Positions 36,960-45,786 are shown, counted from the stretch's first letter. The stretch: 64,000 nucleotides of DNA from Clostridia bacterium (GCA_017439585.1 JAFSIV010000004.1:124001-188000), one strand, 5' to 3'. Made by a program: numbers and translations. Notes: generated by a model not told the origin, from the sequence alone.

Positions 36960-37505
36960 ATGAAGGAATATAAAAAATGTTGTTTTACAGGCTACCGCCC
37001 CTCGAAATTGCCCTTTAATGTTTATATAAGGGATAAGGCTTATAATGATTTTGAAAATCTTGTAACCGAGGGGATTTTAAAGCTTTATAACGAGGATTGC
37101 CGAGTTTTTTATACCGGTATGGCAATGGGGTTTGATATAATCTGCGCTGAAACGGTGCTTTTGCTTAAAAGGCTTTATAACTGCGAAATCAAGCTTATTT
37201 GCGCTATCCCTTTTAAAGAGCAGCCTGAAAAATATGATGAGCATTGGAGAAAACGCTATTTTGATATTTTAGCCCAGTGTGACGAAAAGGTTATTTTATC
37301 TGATAGCTATAATAAAGGGTGTTATCAAAAGCGAAATGAATATATGGTTGATAACAGCGATTATGTTATGACCTGGTTTGACGGTAAACAGGGAGGCACA
37401 AAAAATACCGTAAACTATGCCATAAAGCAAAATAAATTCGTTTTAAATTTAAATAAAAACTCAACCGAAAACTACTCTTATCAAACAACTTTTGAGATTT
37501 TTTAG
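36960..37505 (+). CDS. SLOG-family (DUF1273/YpsA-like) protein
   Basis: The 181-residue protein begins KKCCFTGYRPSKLPF and contains FYTGMAMGFDIICAE, the glycine-rich nucleotide-binding signature of YpsA/DUF1273 proteins in the SLOG superfamily, then CYQKRNEYMVDNSDYVMTWF and GGTKNTVNYA. Such proteins are predicted to bind nucleotide-like ligands; YpsA affects cell division in Firmicutes. I chose the ATG at 36960 with GAGGTGGGG upstream; a TTG at 36948 would overlap the exporter gene. It is the last gene of the addB-to-SLOG run and is followed by a terminator. Confidence 0.87.
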   Translation: MKEYKKCCFTGYRPSKLPFNVYIRDKAYNDFENLVTEGILKLYNEDCRVFYTGMAMGFDIICAETVLLLKRLYNCEIKLICAIPFKEQPEKYDEHWRKRYFDILAQCDEKVILSDSYNKGCYQKRNEYMVDNSDYVMTWFDGKQGGTKNTVNYAIKQNKFVLNLNKNSTENYSYQTTFEIF

Positions 37506-37537
37506 TCCGCATTTTTCCATTTGCGGACTATTTTTTT
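37504..37537 (+). terminator. intrinsic terminator of the addB-SLOG run
   Basis: AGTCCGCA pairs with TGCGGACT across a 10-base loop and is followed by ATTTTTTT. The 5' arm starts at the stop codon of the SLOG gene. Confidence 0.9.
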
Positions 37538-37587
37538 ATTTTTTGTAATAAAATTGTAACTTTTTTTATTTTTTTCGTTAATAACAC

Positions 37588-37616
37588 TTGCAAAATCTTT
37601 CGAAAAAGTGTAGAAT
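37588..37616 (+). promoter_or_regulatory. promoter of the cell-division block
   Basis: TTGCAA (37588-37593) and TAGAAT (37611-37616) have a 17-bp spacer, about 70 bp before the regulator gene that precedes ftsEX. Confidence 0.6.
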
Positions 37617-37689
37617 AACTATATATATAATCTAAATTGGATTTCTATTGCAAAAAATAATCAATTATCTTAAAGGATGTGTATATAAT

Positions 37690-38766
37690 ATGTCAAATCG
37701 TCTTTTTCAAGGTGTAATTCATCAAATGAAGGAATCTATTGATAGAACCTTCGGTGTTATTGATGAAAATGCAACTATTATTGCTTGCAGTGAGCTTGCA
37801 AAAATAGGTGAAGAGATTACTGAAGTTCCAGCAAATGCAAGTGAAGTTTGTGCAATCGGCGGGCTTACATTTAAAGCTCTCGGAAATTCTCAGGGAGCAA
37901 ATTATATAGTTTTTGTTGATGGTGATGATATTCTGGCTTCAAAGTATGCCGCAGTAATTGCTGTTGCTTTTGCAAATATCAAATTTTATTATGACGAAAA
38001 GTATGACCGTAGCAATTTTATTAAGAATATAATTCTTGATAATATTTTGCCGGGTGATATCTATCTTAAAGCTCGCGAGCTTTATTTTAACAGTGATGTT
38101 AGCCGTACTGTTGTGCTTATTCGCGTTTTAGATAACCATGATGTTTCGGTTTATGATGTTTTGCAAAATCTCTTCCCCGATAAATCCAAAGATTTTGTTA
38201 TCAATATAAATGAAACCGATATCGCTTTGGTTAAAGAAACCAAAACAGGTATCGACCCTAAAACTATTGAAAAATTGGCAACAACCATTGCTGAAACAAT
38301 GTCCGGTGAATTTTATCTCCATCCGTATATTGGCATTGGAACAACTGTTGATAACCTAAAAGACCTTGCTCGTTCTTTCAAAGAGGCTCAAACCGCTATG
38401 GAGGTTGGAAAGGTATTTGATACCGAAAAGACCATTGTTTCTTATGAGGCATTAGGAATTGCAAGACTTATCTATCAGTTGCCGACTACCCTTTGCGAAA
38501 CCTATCTTAAAGAAGTATTTAAGTTGGGCTCTATTGAAAGCTTAGACCAGGAAACTTTATTTACAATTCAGCGTTTCTTTGAAAACAATCTTAATGTTTC
38601 GGAAACCTCCCGTAAACTCTTCGTTCACCGTAACACCTTGGTTTACAGACTTGAAAAGATTAAGAAGTTTACAGGTCTTGATCTTCGTGAATTTGACCAT
38701 GCTATTATATTCAAAATTGCTCTTATGGTAAATAAGTATTTAAAGAGCAATCCCGTTAAGTATTAA
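37690..38766 (+). CDS. PucR/CdaR-type helix-turn-helix regulator upstream of ftsEX
   Basis: The 358-residue protein has an N-terminal sensory region without a clear domain, a middle GGDEF-like/CdaR segment (YIGIGTTVDNLKDLARSFKE), and a C-terminal PucR-type DNA-binding domain with the helix-turn-helix FFENNLNVSETSRKLFVHRN and TLVYRLEKIKKFTGLDLR. I chose the ATG at 37690, behind AAAGGATGTG. It stands 23 bp before ftsE with no terminator, so it probably shares the transcript and may regulate it. The ligand is unknown. Confidence 0.85.
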   Translation: MSNRLFQGVIHQMKESIDRTFGVIDENATIIACSELAKIGEEITEVPANASEVCAIGGLTFKALGNSQGANYIVFVDGDDILASKYAAVIAVAFANIKFYYDEKYDRSNFIKNIILDNILPGDIYLKARELYFNSDVSRTVVLIRVLDNHDVSVYDVLQNLFPDKSKDFVININETDIALVKETKTGIDPKTIEKLATTIAETMSGEFYLHPYIGIGTTVDNLKDLARSFKEAQTAMEVGKVFDTEKTIVSYEALGIARLIYQLPTTLCETYLKEVFKLGSIESLDQETLFTIQRFFENNLNVSETSRKLFVHRNTLVYRLEKIKKFTGLDLREFDHAIIFKIALMVNKYLKSNPVKY

Positions 38767-38789
38767 TTAAAGGAATGAAATTTTAATAA

Positions 38790-39515
38790 ATGGAAGAACA
38801 ACTTTTAAATAGTGAAAGTTTTGCTCCTTCGAAGCCTATTATTGAATTTCGCGGTGTTTCTAAAACATATCCGGGCGGAACTCATGCTTTAAAGGATGTT
38901 AATATAAAGATAAACAAAGGCGAATTTGTCTTTGTTGTTGGTTCTTCGGGCGCAGGCAAAAGTACTTTTATGAAGCTTATTATGCGCGAAGAGAAGGCTA
39001 ATACAGGTATTATTAAAGTAAACGGCTTTAATTTAACAAATATGAAGCGCAAGCAGGTGCCGATGCTTCGCAGAACTATGGGTATAGTTTTCCAGGATTT
39101 CAGACTTATACCTACTATGAATGTTTTCCAAAATGTTGCTTTTGCAATGTATGTTGTTGGTGAAACCGGAAGCCATATAAGACGCGAGGTTTCGAAGGCT
39201 TTAAGCAAAGTAGGTCTTGGCGATAAGGCTCGCTCAATGCCCAATCAGCTTTCGGGCGGTGAGCAACAGCGTGTGGGACTTGCCCGCGCATTAGTTAACT
39301 CTCCCGACCTTATCATTGCGGACGAGCCTACCGGTAATGTTGACCCGAATATGTCTTATGAAATTGTTAATATGCTAACCGAAATAAACAAGCAGGGAAC
39401 TACTATTTTGATGGTAACCCATGACCATAACCTAGTTAGAGATTTTAAGCATCGCGTTATCATGCTTGACGGCGGTATAATTGTTGCCGATAATGCAGGA
39501 GGTGATGCTGAATGA
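38790..39515 (+). CDS. ftsE: cell division ATP-binding protein FtsE
   Basis: FtsE is the ATPase of the FtsEX complex, which couples the divisome to peptidoglycan hydrolases. It shows Walker A (GSSGAGKST), Q-loop ([20 protein letters not shown]), signature ([15 protein letters not shown]), Walker B ([12 protein letters not shown]) and H-loop (VTHDHN). At 241 residues it is slightly long because of about 16 extra N-terminal residues before the usual [11 protein letters not shown] start. AAAGGA lies about 14 bases before the ATG, which is rather far. Its stop overlaps the ftsX start (ATGA). Confidence 0.96.
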   Translation: MEEQLLNSESFAPSKPIIEFRGVSKTYPGGTHALKDVNIKINKGEFVFVVGSSGAGKSTFMKLIMREEKANTGIIKVNGFNLTNMKRKQVPMLRRTMGIVFQDFRLIPTMNVFQNVAFAMYVVGETGSHIRREVSKALSKVGLGDKARSMPNQLSGGEQQRVGLARALVNSPDLIIADEPTGNVDPNMSYEIVNMLTEINKQGTTILMVTHDHNLVRDFKHRVIMLDGGIIVADNAGGDAE

Positions 39516-40555
39516 AATTAGGAAGTCTAAAATACCTGACAGGCGAAGGTGTTAAAAGTGCTTGGGTAAACCGCCTTATGTCTTTGGCATCTATCGGTGT
39601 TTTGGTTGCTTGTATGGTAATTATAGGTCTTGCTATTTTAATCAGCGAGAATGTTAATGTTGCTGTTGGTAAGCTAGAACAACAAAATGTTGTTATGGTT
39701 TATATGAAGGATTATAGCTGGGCTTTGTATAATAAAGAAGAAGCTGATACTGAGGATACTTCTTCTAAGGAAACCAATTCTGAAACCGAGGAAAAAGAAA
39801 CCGACGAAAACGGTATAAGCGAAGAGGATTATTTAATTCATAATAAAGATGAGGCAAACGCTTTATGCGATAAAATAGAGAAGCTTGCTAATGTTTCAGA
39901 GGTTGAATTTGTTTCAAGCGAAGAGGGTCTTAAAACCATTAAGGAATCTATGCTTGAAGGTCAGGAGGAGTATTTCACTTTTCTTGACGAGGAGTACGGA
40001 AATCCGCTCCCTAATGCCGCTAAGGTTCATATGAAAGATATGGCAAAGTTTGATGAAACTATCAAACAGATTAAGAAAATGGATGAGGTTAGCAGTATTC
40101 AGTCTCAGGACGATTTGGCAGAAACCATTGCCGCTATTAAAGACGGTATAGGTGTTGCAGGTATTTGGATAATCTCTATTTTGATGATTATAGCGCTTGT
40201 AATCGTTTCTAACACCATCCGCGTTACTATGTATAACCGCAAGCTTGATATAAGCATTATGAAAGCGGTTGGCGCAACTGATGCTTTTGTTAGAATTCCG
40301 TTTGTAGTTGAGGGTGTTATAATAGGTCTTATTTCTGCGGTTATAGCTGAGGTTTTGCTCTATTTCTGTTACAGAATTGCAACCGAAACTATTATTTCCG
40401 CTTTGGGAACATCTGATATTGTTAAATACGGTGATATGGCATGGATTTTATTGTTAGTATTTATCGGTATCGGTGTTTTGGCGGGCGTTTTAGGAAGCGT
40501 TATTATAATAACTAAATATTTAAAGCATGAGGGTAGCGAATTCTCAGCTTTTTAA
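39512..40555 (+). CDS. ftsX: cell division protein FtsX
   Basis: FtsX is the membrane partner of FtsE and transmits its ATPase cycle to an extracellular hydrolase. The 347-residue protein has one helix near residues 20-45, an extracellular domain, and three C-terminal helices (about 214-237, 262-290, 310-335). The extracellular part contains an unusual acidic, low-complexity insertion at about residues 75-110 (EEADTEDTSSKETNSETEEK). The rest matches the FtsX extracellular domain. It overlaps ftsE by four bases and is followed 34 bp later by the likely target hydrolase. Confidence 0.95.
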   Translation: MKLGSLKYLTGEGVKSAWVNRLMSLASIGVLVACMVIIGLAILISENVNVAVGKLEQQNVVMVYMKDYSWALYNKEEADTEDTSSKETNSETEEKETDENGISEEDYLIHNKDEANALCDKIEKLANVSEVEFVSSEEGLKTIKESMLEGQEEYFTFLDEEYGNPLPNAAKVHMKDMAKFDETIKQIKKMDEVSSIQSQDDLAETIAAIKDGIGVAGIWIISILMIIALVIVSNTIRVTMYNRKLDISIMKAVGATDAFVRIPFVVEGVIIGLISAVIAEVLLYFCYRIATETIISALGTSDIVKYGDMAWILLLVFIGIGVLAGVLGSVIIITKYLKHEGSEFSAF

Positions 40556-40589
40556 ACTATTGTATTAGATGAATTTTTTGGAGGATTTT

Positions 40590-41804
40590 ATGAATAAATA
40601 TACAAAACGAGTATTATCTTTTTCGCTTTGTATTTGTATGACTTTTATTGCTTTTAATTGCACTAATTGGATTAAATCTGAGGCAGCTAGTACAAGCTCC
40701 TTGAAGAATGATATTGCCCAATTGCAAAAAGAGTCCGCGGCTCTTGAAAAAGAGATTAACCGTTTGCGTGGCGAAAAACAGAGCCAGAAGGTTGTGCTTA
40801 GTGCTGTTCAAAAGAAAATTGCAAACATTCAGGCTCAGGTTATGCGTTGCAACCAAGAGATAAACTCAATAAACGCTAAAATTGATGCAAATAAAAAAGA
40901 AATTAATAATAAAAATAAGAAAATAGATGAAAGCAAAGAAGCTTTTAAAAAACGTATTCGTGCTATCTATATGAGTAATACAGGTAGCAATATTCAGGTG
41001 CTTTTAGGTGCGGATAGCTTTTCGGAATATTTGCAATTATCTCAGTTAACTTCTTCTGTATCGGCAAGAGATAAAAAAATGATAGAGGATATGGTTGCTG
41101 ATATTAAGGAACTTGAATCCAAAAATGAGGAAAACAAAAAGCTTTTGGAAAGTCAGGTTGCGGTTAGAGAAACTATCGTGAAAGCTCAAAAGGAGCTTGA
41201 AAAGGAAGAAAATGCCGCTCAGTCAATTTATGATTCGATAGCTGCCGAGGAAAAGCAAAATGTTGACGCCAATAAGGCTGTTGAGGCAACTATTAGGGAA
41301 AAACAGAATTATTTGAATAGCTTGTTATACGGCGGCGCAAATTCTAACTTCCAAAATTCCAAGGTTGGTTTTGTTTGGCCGGTTCCCAGTTGCAGAAATA
41401 TCACCTCTTATTACGGACCTCGTTGGGGTACTATTCATAAGGGTATAGATATTTCGGGCGGCTCAATATTCGGCAAACCTATCGTTGCTATTACTGACGG
41501 TACTGTTTACCAAACATATAACTCTTGTCCTCATAAGGATAGAGGAAGCCGTTGCAGATGCGGTAGCGGATGGGGTAACCATGTAGCTATTGACCATGGT
41601 ATAGTTCAGGTGAACGGTGTGGGTCAGCATATTAAAGCTATGTATGCGCATATGAATACTATTGCCGTTTCTAATGGTCAACATGTAAAACAAGGTCAGG
41701 TTATTGGCTATGTTGGTACTACCGGTGATTCAACAGGATACCATCTCCATTTTGGTATAATGCGTAATAATGACGGATATGTCAATCCATTAAACTATTA
41801 TTAA
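40590..41804 (+). CDS. secreted coiled-coil M23 peptidase, PcsB/EnvC-like FtsEX target
   Basis: The 404-residue protein has a signal peptide (about residues 1-33, ending EAAS) and a long coiled coil at about 36-245. A C-terminal LytM/M23 domain carries zinc-ligand motifs GIHKGIDISGG-type (THKGID read as IHKGIDISGG) and HLHFG. A Cys-rich insertion (CPHKDRGSRCRCGSGWGNH) lies inside the peptidase domain. In Gram-positives FtsEX activates coiled-coil hydrolases such as PcsB or CwlO, and in E. coli EnvC. Position directly after ftsX supports the same pairing. The start is the ATG at 40590, five bases after GGAGG. Confidence 0.93.
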   Translation: MNKYTKRVLSFSLCICMTFIAFNCTNWIKSEAASTSSLKNDIAQLQKESAALEKEINRLRGEKQSQKVVLSAVQKKIANIQAQVMRCNQEINSINAKIDANKKEINNKNKKIDESKEAFKKRIRAIYMSNTGSNIQVLLGADSFSEYLQLSQLTSSVSARDKKMIEDMVADIKELESKNEENKKLLESQVAVRETIVKAQKELEKEENAAQSIYDSIAAEEKQNVDANKAVEATIREKQNYLNSLLYGGANSNFQNSKVGFVWPVPSCRNITSYYGPRWGTIHKGIDISGGSIFGKPIVAITDGTVYQTYNSCPHKDRGSRCRCGSGWGNHVAIDHGIVQVNGVGQHIKAMYAHMNTIAVSNGQHVKQGQVIGYVGTTGDSTGYHLHFGIMRNNDGYVNPLNYY

Positions 41805-41810
41805 AATATA

Positions 41811-41840
41811 AAGCCGTCGCAAATGCGGCGGCTTTTGTTT
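41811..41840 (+). terminator. intrinsic terminator after the M23 peptidase gene
   Basis: AAGCCGTCGC pairs with GCGGCGGCTT (one T-G) around AAAT and is followed by TTGTTT. The next gene begins 13 bases later, so partial readthrough may feed it. Confidence 0.8.
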
Positions 41841-41852
41841 AGGGTGATTAAA

Positions 41853-42326
41853 TTGAGAAAAGCTAAGATTTTAAAGGCTAATTCTGAGTTGATTGAAAGA
41901 CTTGAAATTCAAAGCTCTTATATTAAAAAGCTTCAAGTGGAAAAGGAAGAGCTTTTGAAGAAAATTTCTCTTTTAAAAGAAGAAAAAGAAGAGCTTAAAG
42001 CTCAAATGCAGAAAAGCAAACCCCTTTTAGAGCTGGAAGAAAGGGTTATAGAAAACGCCAATATAAATGACGAAACAAAATACGGTGCTTCTGCAATAGG
42101 CAAAATAGTGGTTTCTGCAACCAAAAACTGCAATTTGCTGGCTAATGAAAATCTTGCTAATGCAAAAGAGCTTGTTAATCTTATTTTAGGAAGAACTGAG
42201 GTTGCAAAAGCGGAAATTTTAAAAATAGTTTCTTTGGAGAGCGATTTTGAAAGCAAAAAAGCGCTTATTGATAATGAAATAATCTCTGCCGAAGATTATT
42301 TTTTAAGTGTTAGAGGGCAGATATAA
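41853..42326 (+). CDS. coiled-coil protein of unknown function
   Basis: This 157-residue protein has an N-terminal coiled coil at about residues 5-60 (IKKLQVEKEELLKKISLLKE) and a helical C-terminal half. It has no membrane segment or signal peptide. I chose the TTG at 41853, six bases after AGGGTG; an ATG at 41823 would fall inside the terminator hairpin and lacks a site. A DivIVA-like or divisome-associated scaffold is conceivable from its shape and its place behind ftsEX, but no family motif supports it. It is followed by a strong terminator. Confidence 0.7.
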   Translation: MRKAKILKANSELIERLEIQSSYIKKLQVEKEELLKKISLLKEEKEELKAQMQKSKPLLELEERVIENANINDETKYGASAIGKIVVSATKNCNLLANENLANAKELVNLILGRTEVAKAEILKIVSLESDFESKKALIDNEIISAEDYFLSVRGQI

Positions 42327-42329
42327 TTA

Positions 42330-42361
42330 AAAAGTGGATTGCGCTTGCAATCCACTTTTAG
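42330..42361. terminator. bidirectional terminator between convergent genes
   Basis: AAAAGTGGATTGC pairs with GCAATCCACTTTT around GCTT, with T-rich sequence on both sides. Its right arm touches the last codon of the leftward DtxR-family gene. Confidence 0.9.
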
Positions 42362-42723
42362 TTTTTATTAACTTGTTTTTTTATTGCTTCAAATGTTTCT
42401 TGGCTTATATGATGCTCCATTTTGCAAGCATCCTGAGAAGCGGTTTCGCGGTTAACACCAATACTTACGAGATAATCGGTTAGTATATTATGTCTCTCAA
42501 AAATTTGCTCAGCCACTTCTTTTCCAATTTCGGTTAAATAAAGGAAACCGTCTTTATCACTTGTTATAAAACCGCCGTTTTTGAGAAGTCCTACTGCGCG
42601 CGAAACACTGGGCTTAGAAAAGTTCATATATTCTGCAACATCAAGCGAGCGCACATTATTTGTCTTTCTTGATAGAATAAGTATTGTTTCGAGATACATT
42701 TGACCTGATTCCTGTAAATCCAA
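42358..42723 (-). CDS. DtxR/MntR-family metal-dependent repressor
   Basis: The 121-residue protein has the family's N-terminal winged helix (MNFSKPSVSRAVGLLKNGGF, then LYLTEIGKEVAEQIFERHNI) and a dimerisation/metal-binding region with C-KMEHHIS, the Cys-x2-Glu-His-His cluster of metal-sensing members. It should be a manganese- or iron-dependent repressor of metal uptake. It lacks the C-terminal SH3-like domain, as MntR does. GGGGGCG lies before the start. It stands alone, and no transporter gene is adjacent. Confidence 0.88.
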   Translation of the reverse strand: MDLQESGQMYLETILILSRKTNNVRSLDVAEYMNFSKPSVSRAVGLLKNGGFITSDKDGFLYLTEIGKEVAEQIFERHNILTDYLVSIGVNRETASQDACKMEHHISQETFEAIKKQVNKN

Positions 42724-42832
42724 AATAACGCCCCCTTAAATTACTTTTATTGTATTTTACCATAAAAAAGATAGGTTTTCAAGGCTAAAACCCAAACTAT
42801 TTGGAAAAATATAAAAATATTCAAGAAAATAC

Positions 42833-42861
42833 TTGCAAATAAAAGGGTTTTGTGGTATAAT
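42833..42861 (+). promoter_or_regulatory. strong extended -10 promoter of rpsB-tsf
   Basis: TTGCAA (42833-42838) and a perfect TATAAT (42856-42861) have a 17-bp spacer, with TGG immediately upstream of the -10 (TGnTATAAT). Confidence 0.85.
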
Positions 42862-42869
42862 TTTCAGGC

Positions 42870-42975
42870 TACTGAAAAAGTAGTAATAAAAAACACACAT
42901 TCCGCGTAGTCGGGCGAGGTGTCGGCAAGAGCTGATTTCCGAAGACAAAAGGCGGGATGGAGGAAAAACCTCAGG
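42870..42975 (+). promoter_or_regulatory. structured 5' leader of rpsB, possible autoregulatory site
   Basis: About 115 bases of leader separate the promoter from rpsB. A stem ATTCCGC/GCGGGAT (42899-42905 with 42950-42956) encloses a further TCGG/CCGA hairpin and lies just before the GGAGG region. Position and shape suit feedback control of translation by S2, as known for other ribosomal-protein leaders, but I do not recognise a specific family. Confidence 0.45.
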
Positions 42976-42986
42976 AGGAAAAAGAC

Positions 42987-43733
42987 ATGGCAGTAGTATC
43001 AATGAAACAGCTTCTTGAAGCCGGTGTTCATTTCGGACATCAAACAAGACGCTGGAATCCGAAAATGGCAGAGTACATTTTCACAGAACGCAACGGAATT
43101 TACATTATCGACCTTCAAAAGACAGTTAAGAAGCTTAACGAAGCTTATATCTTCGCTCGCGACATAGCTGCTGAGGGTGGCGATATTCTTTTCGTTGGAA
43201 CAAAGAAACAGGCTCAGGATTCTGTTAAAGAAGAAGCAGAGCATTGCGGTATGCCCTATGTTAACGCTCGTTGGCTTGGCGGTATGCTTACAAACTTCTC
43301 TACTATTCGCACCAGAATCGCTCGTTTAAACCAGTTGCGCGCTATGCGTGATGACGGTACTTTTGAGCTTCTTCCTAAAAAGGAAGTTATCAAGCTTAAC
43401 CTTGAAATTGAAAAGCTCGAAAAATTCTTGGGCGGTATCCAAGATATGAAGAAAATCCCCGGTGCTCTCTTTATTGTTGACCCTCGCAAAGAAAGAATTG
43501 CCGTTGCAGAAGCAAAAAAATTAGGCATTCCGATCATTGCTATTGTTGACACTAACTGTGATCCTGATGAAATCGATGCCGTTATCCCCGGTAACGATGA
43601 TGCTATTCGTGCAGTTAAGCTTATTGCTGAAACTATGGCAGCTGCTGTAATCGAAGGCAGACAGGGTTCAGAAATGGGCACAGCAGCTCAGGATGAAGAA
43701 GTTGCTGAGGAAACAGCAGAAGACGCTGAATAA
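42987..43733 (+). CDS. rpsB: 30S ribosomal protein S2
   Basis: S2 belongs to the head of the small subunit. The 248 residues match the family throughout ([60 protein letters not shown]). The C-terminus ends in an acidic tail ([13 protein letters not shown]). The true start is the ATG at 42987 with AGGAGG nine bases upstream; an earlier in-frame ATG reads through the leader. tsf follows 20 bp later, the usual rpsB-tsf operon. Confidence 0.98.
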   Translation: MAVVSMKQLLEAGVHFGHQTRRWNPKMAEYIFTERNGIYIIDLQKTVKKLNEAYIFARDIAAEGGDILFVGTKKQAQDSVKEEAEHCGMPYVNARWLGGMLTNFSTIRTRIARLNQLRAMRDDGTFELLPKKEVIKLNLEIEKLEKFLGGIQDMKKIPGALFIVDPRKERIAVAEAKKLGIPIIAIVDTNCDPDEIDAVIPGNDDAIRAVKLIAETMAAAVIEGRQGSEMGTAAQDEEVAEETAEDAE

Positions 43734-43753
43734 TTTAATCGGAGGAAACTAAA

Positions 43754-44665
43754 ATGGCTTTTACTGCAAAAGACGTTCAGGCTTTAAGAGAAAAAACCGG
43801 TTGCGGTATGATGGACTGTAAAAAGGCTCTTACCGAAACTAACGGTGATATGGAAGCCGCAGCAGATTATTTAAGAGAAAAAGGTCTTGCTTCGCAAGCT
43901 AAAAAAGCAGGTCGTATTGCCGCTGAGGGTACAGTTGCTGCTTATACTAAGAATGGTATCGGTGTTGTTGTTGAGCTTAACAGTGAGACCGACTTCGTTG
44001 CTAACGGTGATGGCTTCAAGGCTCTCGCAGCTGAGGTTGCTGAAATCGTTGCTGAGCAGAATCCCGCTGATGTTGATGCGCTTCTCGCTTGCGTTAAAGA
44101 CGGTAAGACTGTTGAAGAGAAAGTTCAGGAATTATTCCTTGCTATTCGCGAAAACATCAAGATTCGTCGTTTTGCTCGTATGGAGGGTAAGGTTGTATCT
44201 TATGTTCATGCAGGCGGAAAAATCGGTGTTATCGTAAACTTTGATACAGCTCTTGATGCTGACAATGCAGACCTTATTGCTATGGGTAAAAACATTGCTA
44301 TGCAGGTTGCAGCTATGAATCCTGCTTATTTGGACGAAGCTTCTGTTCCGGCAGAGGTTTTAGCTAAGGAAAAAGATATCCTTATTGCTCAAATGAAGGA
44401 AGATCCTAAAATGGCAGGCAAGCCTGAAGCAGTTCTCGGTAAAATCGTTGAAGGTAAAATCGGCAAATACTATAAGGAAAACTGCCTTGTTGAGCAGCAA
44501 TTCGTTATGGATGGCGATTTAACTGTTGGCAAGTATATCGAAAAGACCGCTAAGGAACTTGGCGCAGAGATTAAGCTTGCTTCTTTCGTTCGCTTTGAAA
44601 AGGGTGAAGGTATCGAGAAGCGCGTTGATGATTTCGCAGCTGAAGTTGCAGGCATGGTAAAATAA
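43754..44665 (+). CDS. tsf: translation elongation factor Ts
   Basis: EF-Ts exchanges GDP for GTP on EF-Tu. The 303 residues begin with the UBA-like domain ([20 protein letters not shown]) and contain the core motif [20 protein letters not shown], which includes the TDFV contact to EF-Tu. GGAGGAAA precedes the start. It is the second gene of rpsB-tsf and is closed by a terminator. Confidence 0.98.
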   Translation: MAFTAKDVQALREKTGCGMMDCKKALTETNGDMEAAADYLREKGLASQAKKAGRIAAEGTVAAYTKNGIGVVVELNSETDFVANGDGFKALAAEVAEIVAEQNPADVDALLACVKDGKTVEEKVQELFLAIRENIKIRRFARMEGKVVSYVHAGGKIGVIVNFDTALDADNADLIAMGKNIAMQVAAMNPAYLDEASVPAEVLAKEKDILIAQMKEDPKMAGKPEAVLGKIVEGKIGKYYKENCLVEQQFVMDGDLTVGKYIEKTAKELGAEIKLASFVRFEKGEGIEKRVDDFAAEVAGMVK

Positions 44666-44673
44666 AAACTTTT

Positions 44674-44706
44674 AACCGGAAGACTTATGTCTTCCGGTTG
44701 TTTTTA
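44674..44706 (+). terminator. intrinsic terminator of rpsB-tsf
   Basis: AACCGGAAGAC pairs with GTCTTCCGGTT around TTAT and is followed by GTTTTTT. Confidence 0.93.
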
Positions 44707-44731
44707 ACTTGTTTTGGAAGGATAGATTTAA

Positions 44732-45262
44732 TTGAATATTTGGCATGATATTGACCCTAAAAGAATAACTCCGAAGGATTTTGTTGCGGTTGTTGAAATA
44801 TCAAAGGGAAGCAAAAAGAAATATGAGCTTGATAAAGAAACAGGTTTGCTTATTCTAGACCGCGTTCTTTATACTTCCACGCATTATCCCGCTAATTACG
44901 GTTTTATTCCGCGTTCCTTCGGTGATGACGGCGACCCGCTTGATGTGCTTATTTTATCCTCTCAGGCATTAGAACCGTTAACCCTTGTACGTTGTTTTCC
45001 TATAGGTTATATTTCAATGCTTGATGACGGAAGAAACGATGAAAAGATTATCGCTATTCCGTTTGCTGACCCAACCTATAATAAGTATACCGATATTTCT
45101 GAGCTTCCTGAGCATATCTTTGATGAAATGAAGCACTTCTTTAAGGTGTATAAAGCGTTAGAAAACAAAGATACCGTTGCAGGAGAGGTTAAGGGTAGAG
45201 AAGATGCAGTTAATGTTATTGCATCTGCACTTGATAATTATATCGAGAATTTTTGTAAATAA
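44732..45262 (+). CDS. ppa: soluble inorganic pyrophosphatase (class A)
   Basis: It hydrolyses pyrophosphate released in biosynthesis. The 176-residue protein has the class A signature DDGDPLDVLIL with the metal-binding Asp residues, YPANYGFIP, and the later DDGRNDEKIIAIP and FFKVYKALENK segments with catalytic Lys residues. The start is a TTG with GGAAGGA upstream. It stands alone behind the rpsB-tsf terminator and ends in its own terminator. Confidence 0.95.
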   Translation: MNIWHDIDPKRITPKDFVAVVEISKGSKKKYELDKETGLLILDRVLYTSTHYPANYGFIPRSFGDDGDPLDVLILSSQALEPLTLVRCFPIGYISMLDDGRNDEKIIAIPFADPTYNKYTDISELPEHIFDEMKHFFKVYKALENKDTVAGEVKGREDAVNVIASALDNYIENFCK

Positions 45263-45271
45263 AATTATGAA

Positions 45272-45300
45272 AAAAGCATCCTTAAAAGGATGCTTTTGTT
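45272..45300 (+). terminator. intrinsic terminator of ppa
   Basis: AAAAGCATCCTT pairs with AAGGATGCTTTT around a 2-4 base loop, followed by GTT. Confidence 0.85.
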
Positions 45301-45353
45301 ATGCCAAAAAGGAATATAACGGTGCGTAATTGTGTTGTTCGAAAAATAAGAAT

Positions 45354-45521
45354 TTACTTATTTTCTTTATCCTGTTTGGACACTAGAATGATTGAACCAA
45401 CAAGCAAGATAACACCAAGAGTAAAAAATACGCATCCAATAACTGTATTCAATTGATTTGCAAAAAAACCTATCATTCCACTACCTGCCGCACAGCAAAT
45501 GATGTGTATTATTTTTTTCAT
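45354..45521 (-). CDS. small two-helix membrane protein, unknown function
   Basis: This is a 55-residue protein beginning MKKIIHIICCAAG. Two hydrophobic helices (about residues 3-20 and 25-46) end in a charged tail (KQDKENK). I do not recognise a family. The ATG at 45521 has GGGGAAAG upstream; an in-frame TTG at 45536 would overlap that site. It is isolated between the ppa terminator and a hairpin array. Small size makes it a weak call, but the ribosome binding site and membrane pattern support it. Confidence 0.55.
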   Translation of the reverse strand: MKKIIHIICCAAGSGMIGFFANQLNTVIGCVFFTLGVILLVGSIILVSKQDKENK

Positions 45522-45604
45522 ATCATCTTTCCCCAAAATTCTTATTTATCGAATTGATTATATCATAACTTTAACAATTATTCAATGATATATCGTTTTT
45601 AAAA

Positions 45605-45782
45605 TCAAGGCGAAGCCTTGTATATTATCCGCAACCTGTTGCGGTATATCATCAATACGAAGTGTTGTATATCATCAAGCCGCAGAGGAATACACGCTGA
45701 CGCGTGATGAGATACAGCCCGAAGAGCTGATGATATACACCATGCTTTGCATGGTGATGATATGCAAGCCTGCGGCTTGGAT
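45605..45782. repeat. array of short hairpins separated by TATATCATC-like spacers
   Basis: A series of small palindromes is interspersed with TATATCATC or GATGATATAC. They include CAAGGC GAA GCCTTG, CCGCAAC CT GTTGCGG, and CCATGC TTT GCATGG; an outer pair AAGCCGCAG/CTGCGGCTT near the two ends closes part of the array. Arrays like this occur between genes in many gut Clostridia and look like a repeat family, not a coding region. Nothing else is visible in this 300-bp interval apart from the following terminator. Confidence 0.7.
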
Positions 45783-45786
45783 AAAC

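Noticed and set aside
45605-45782. CRISPR array
   Set aside because: The hairpins differ in sequence and spacing, there are no identical direct repeats with unique spacers, and no cas gene is present.
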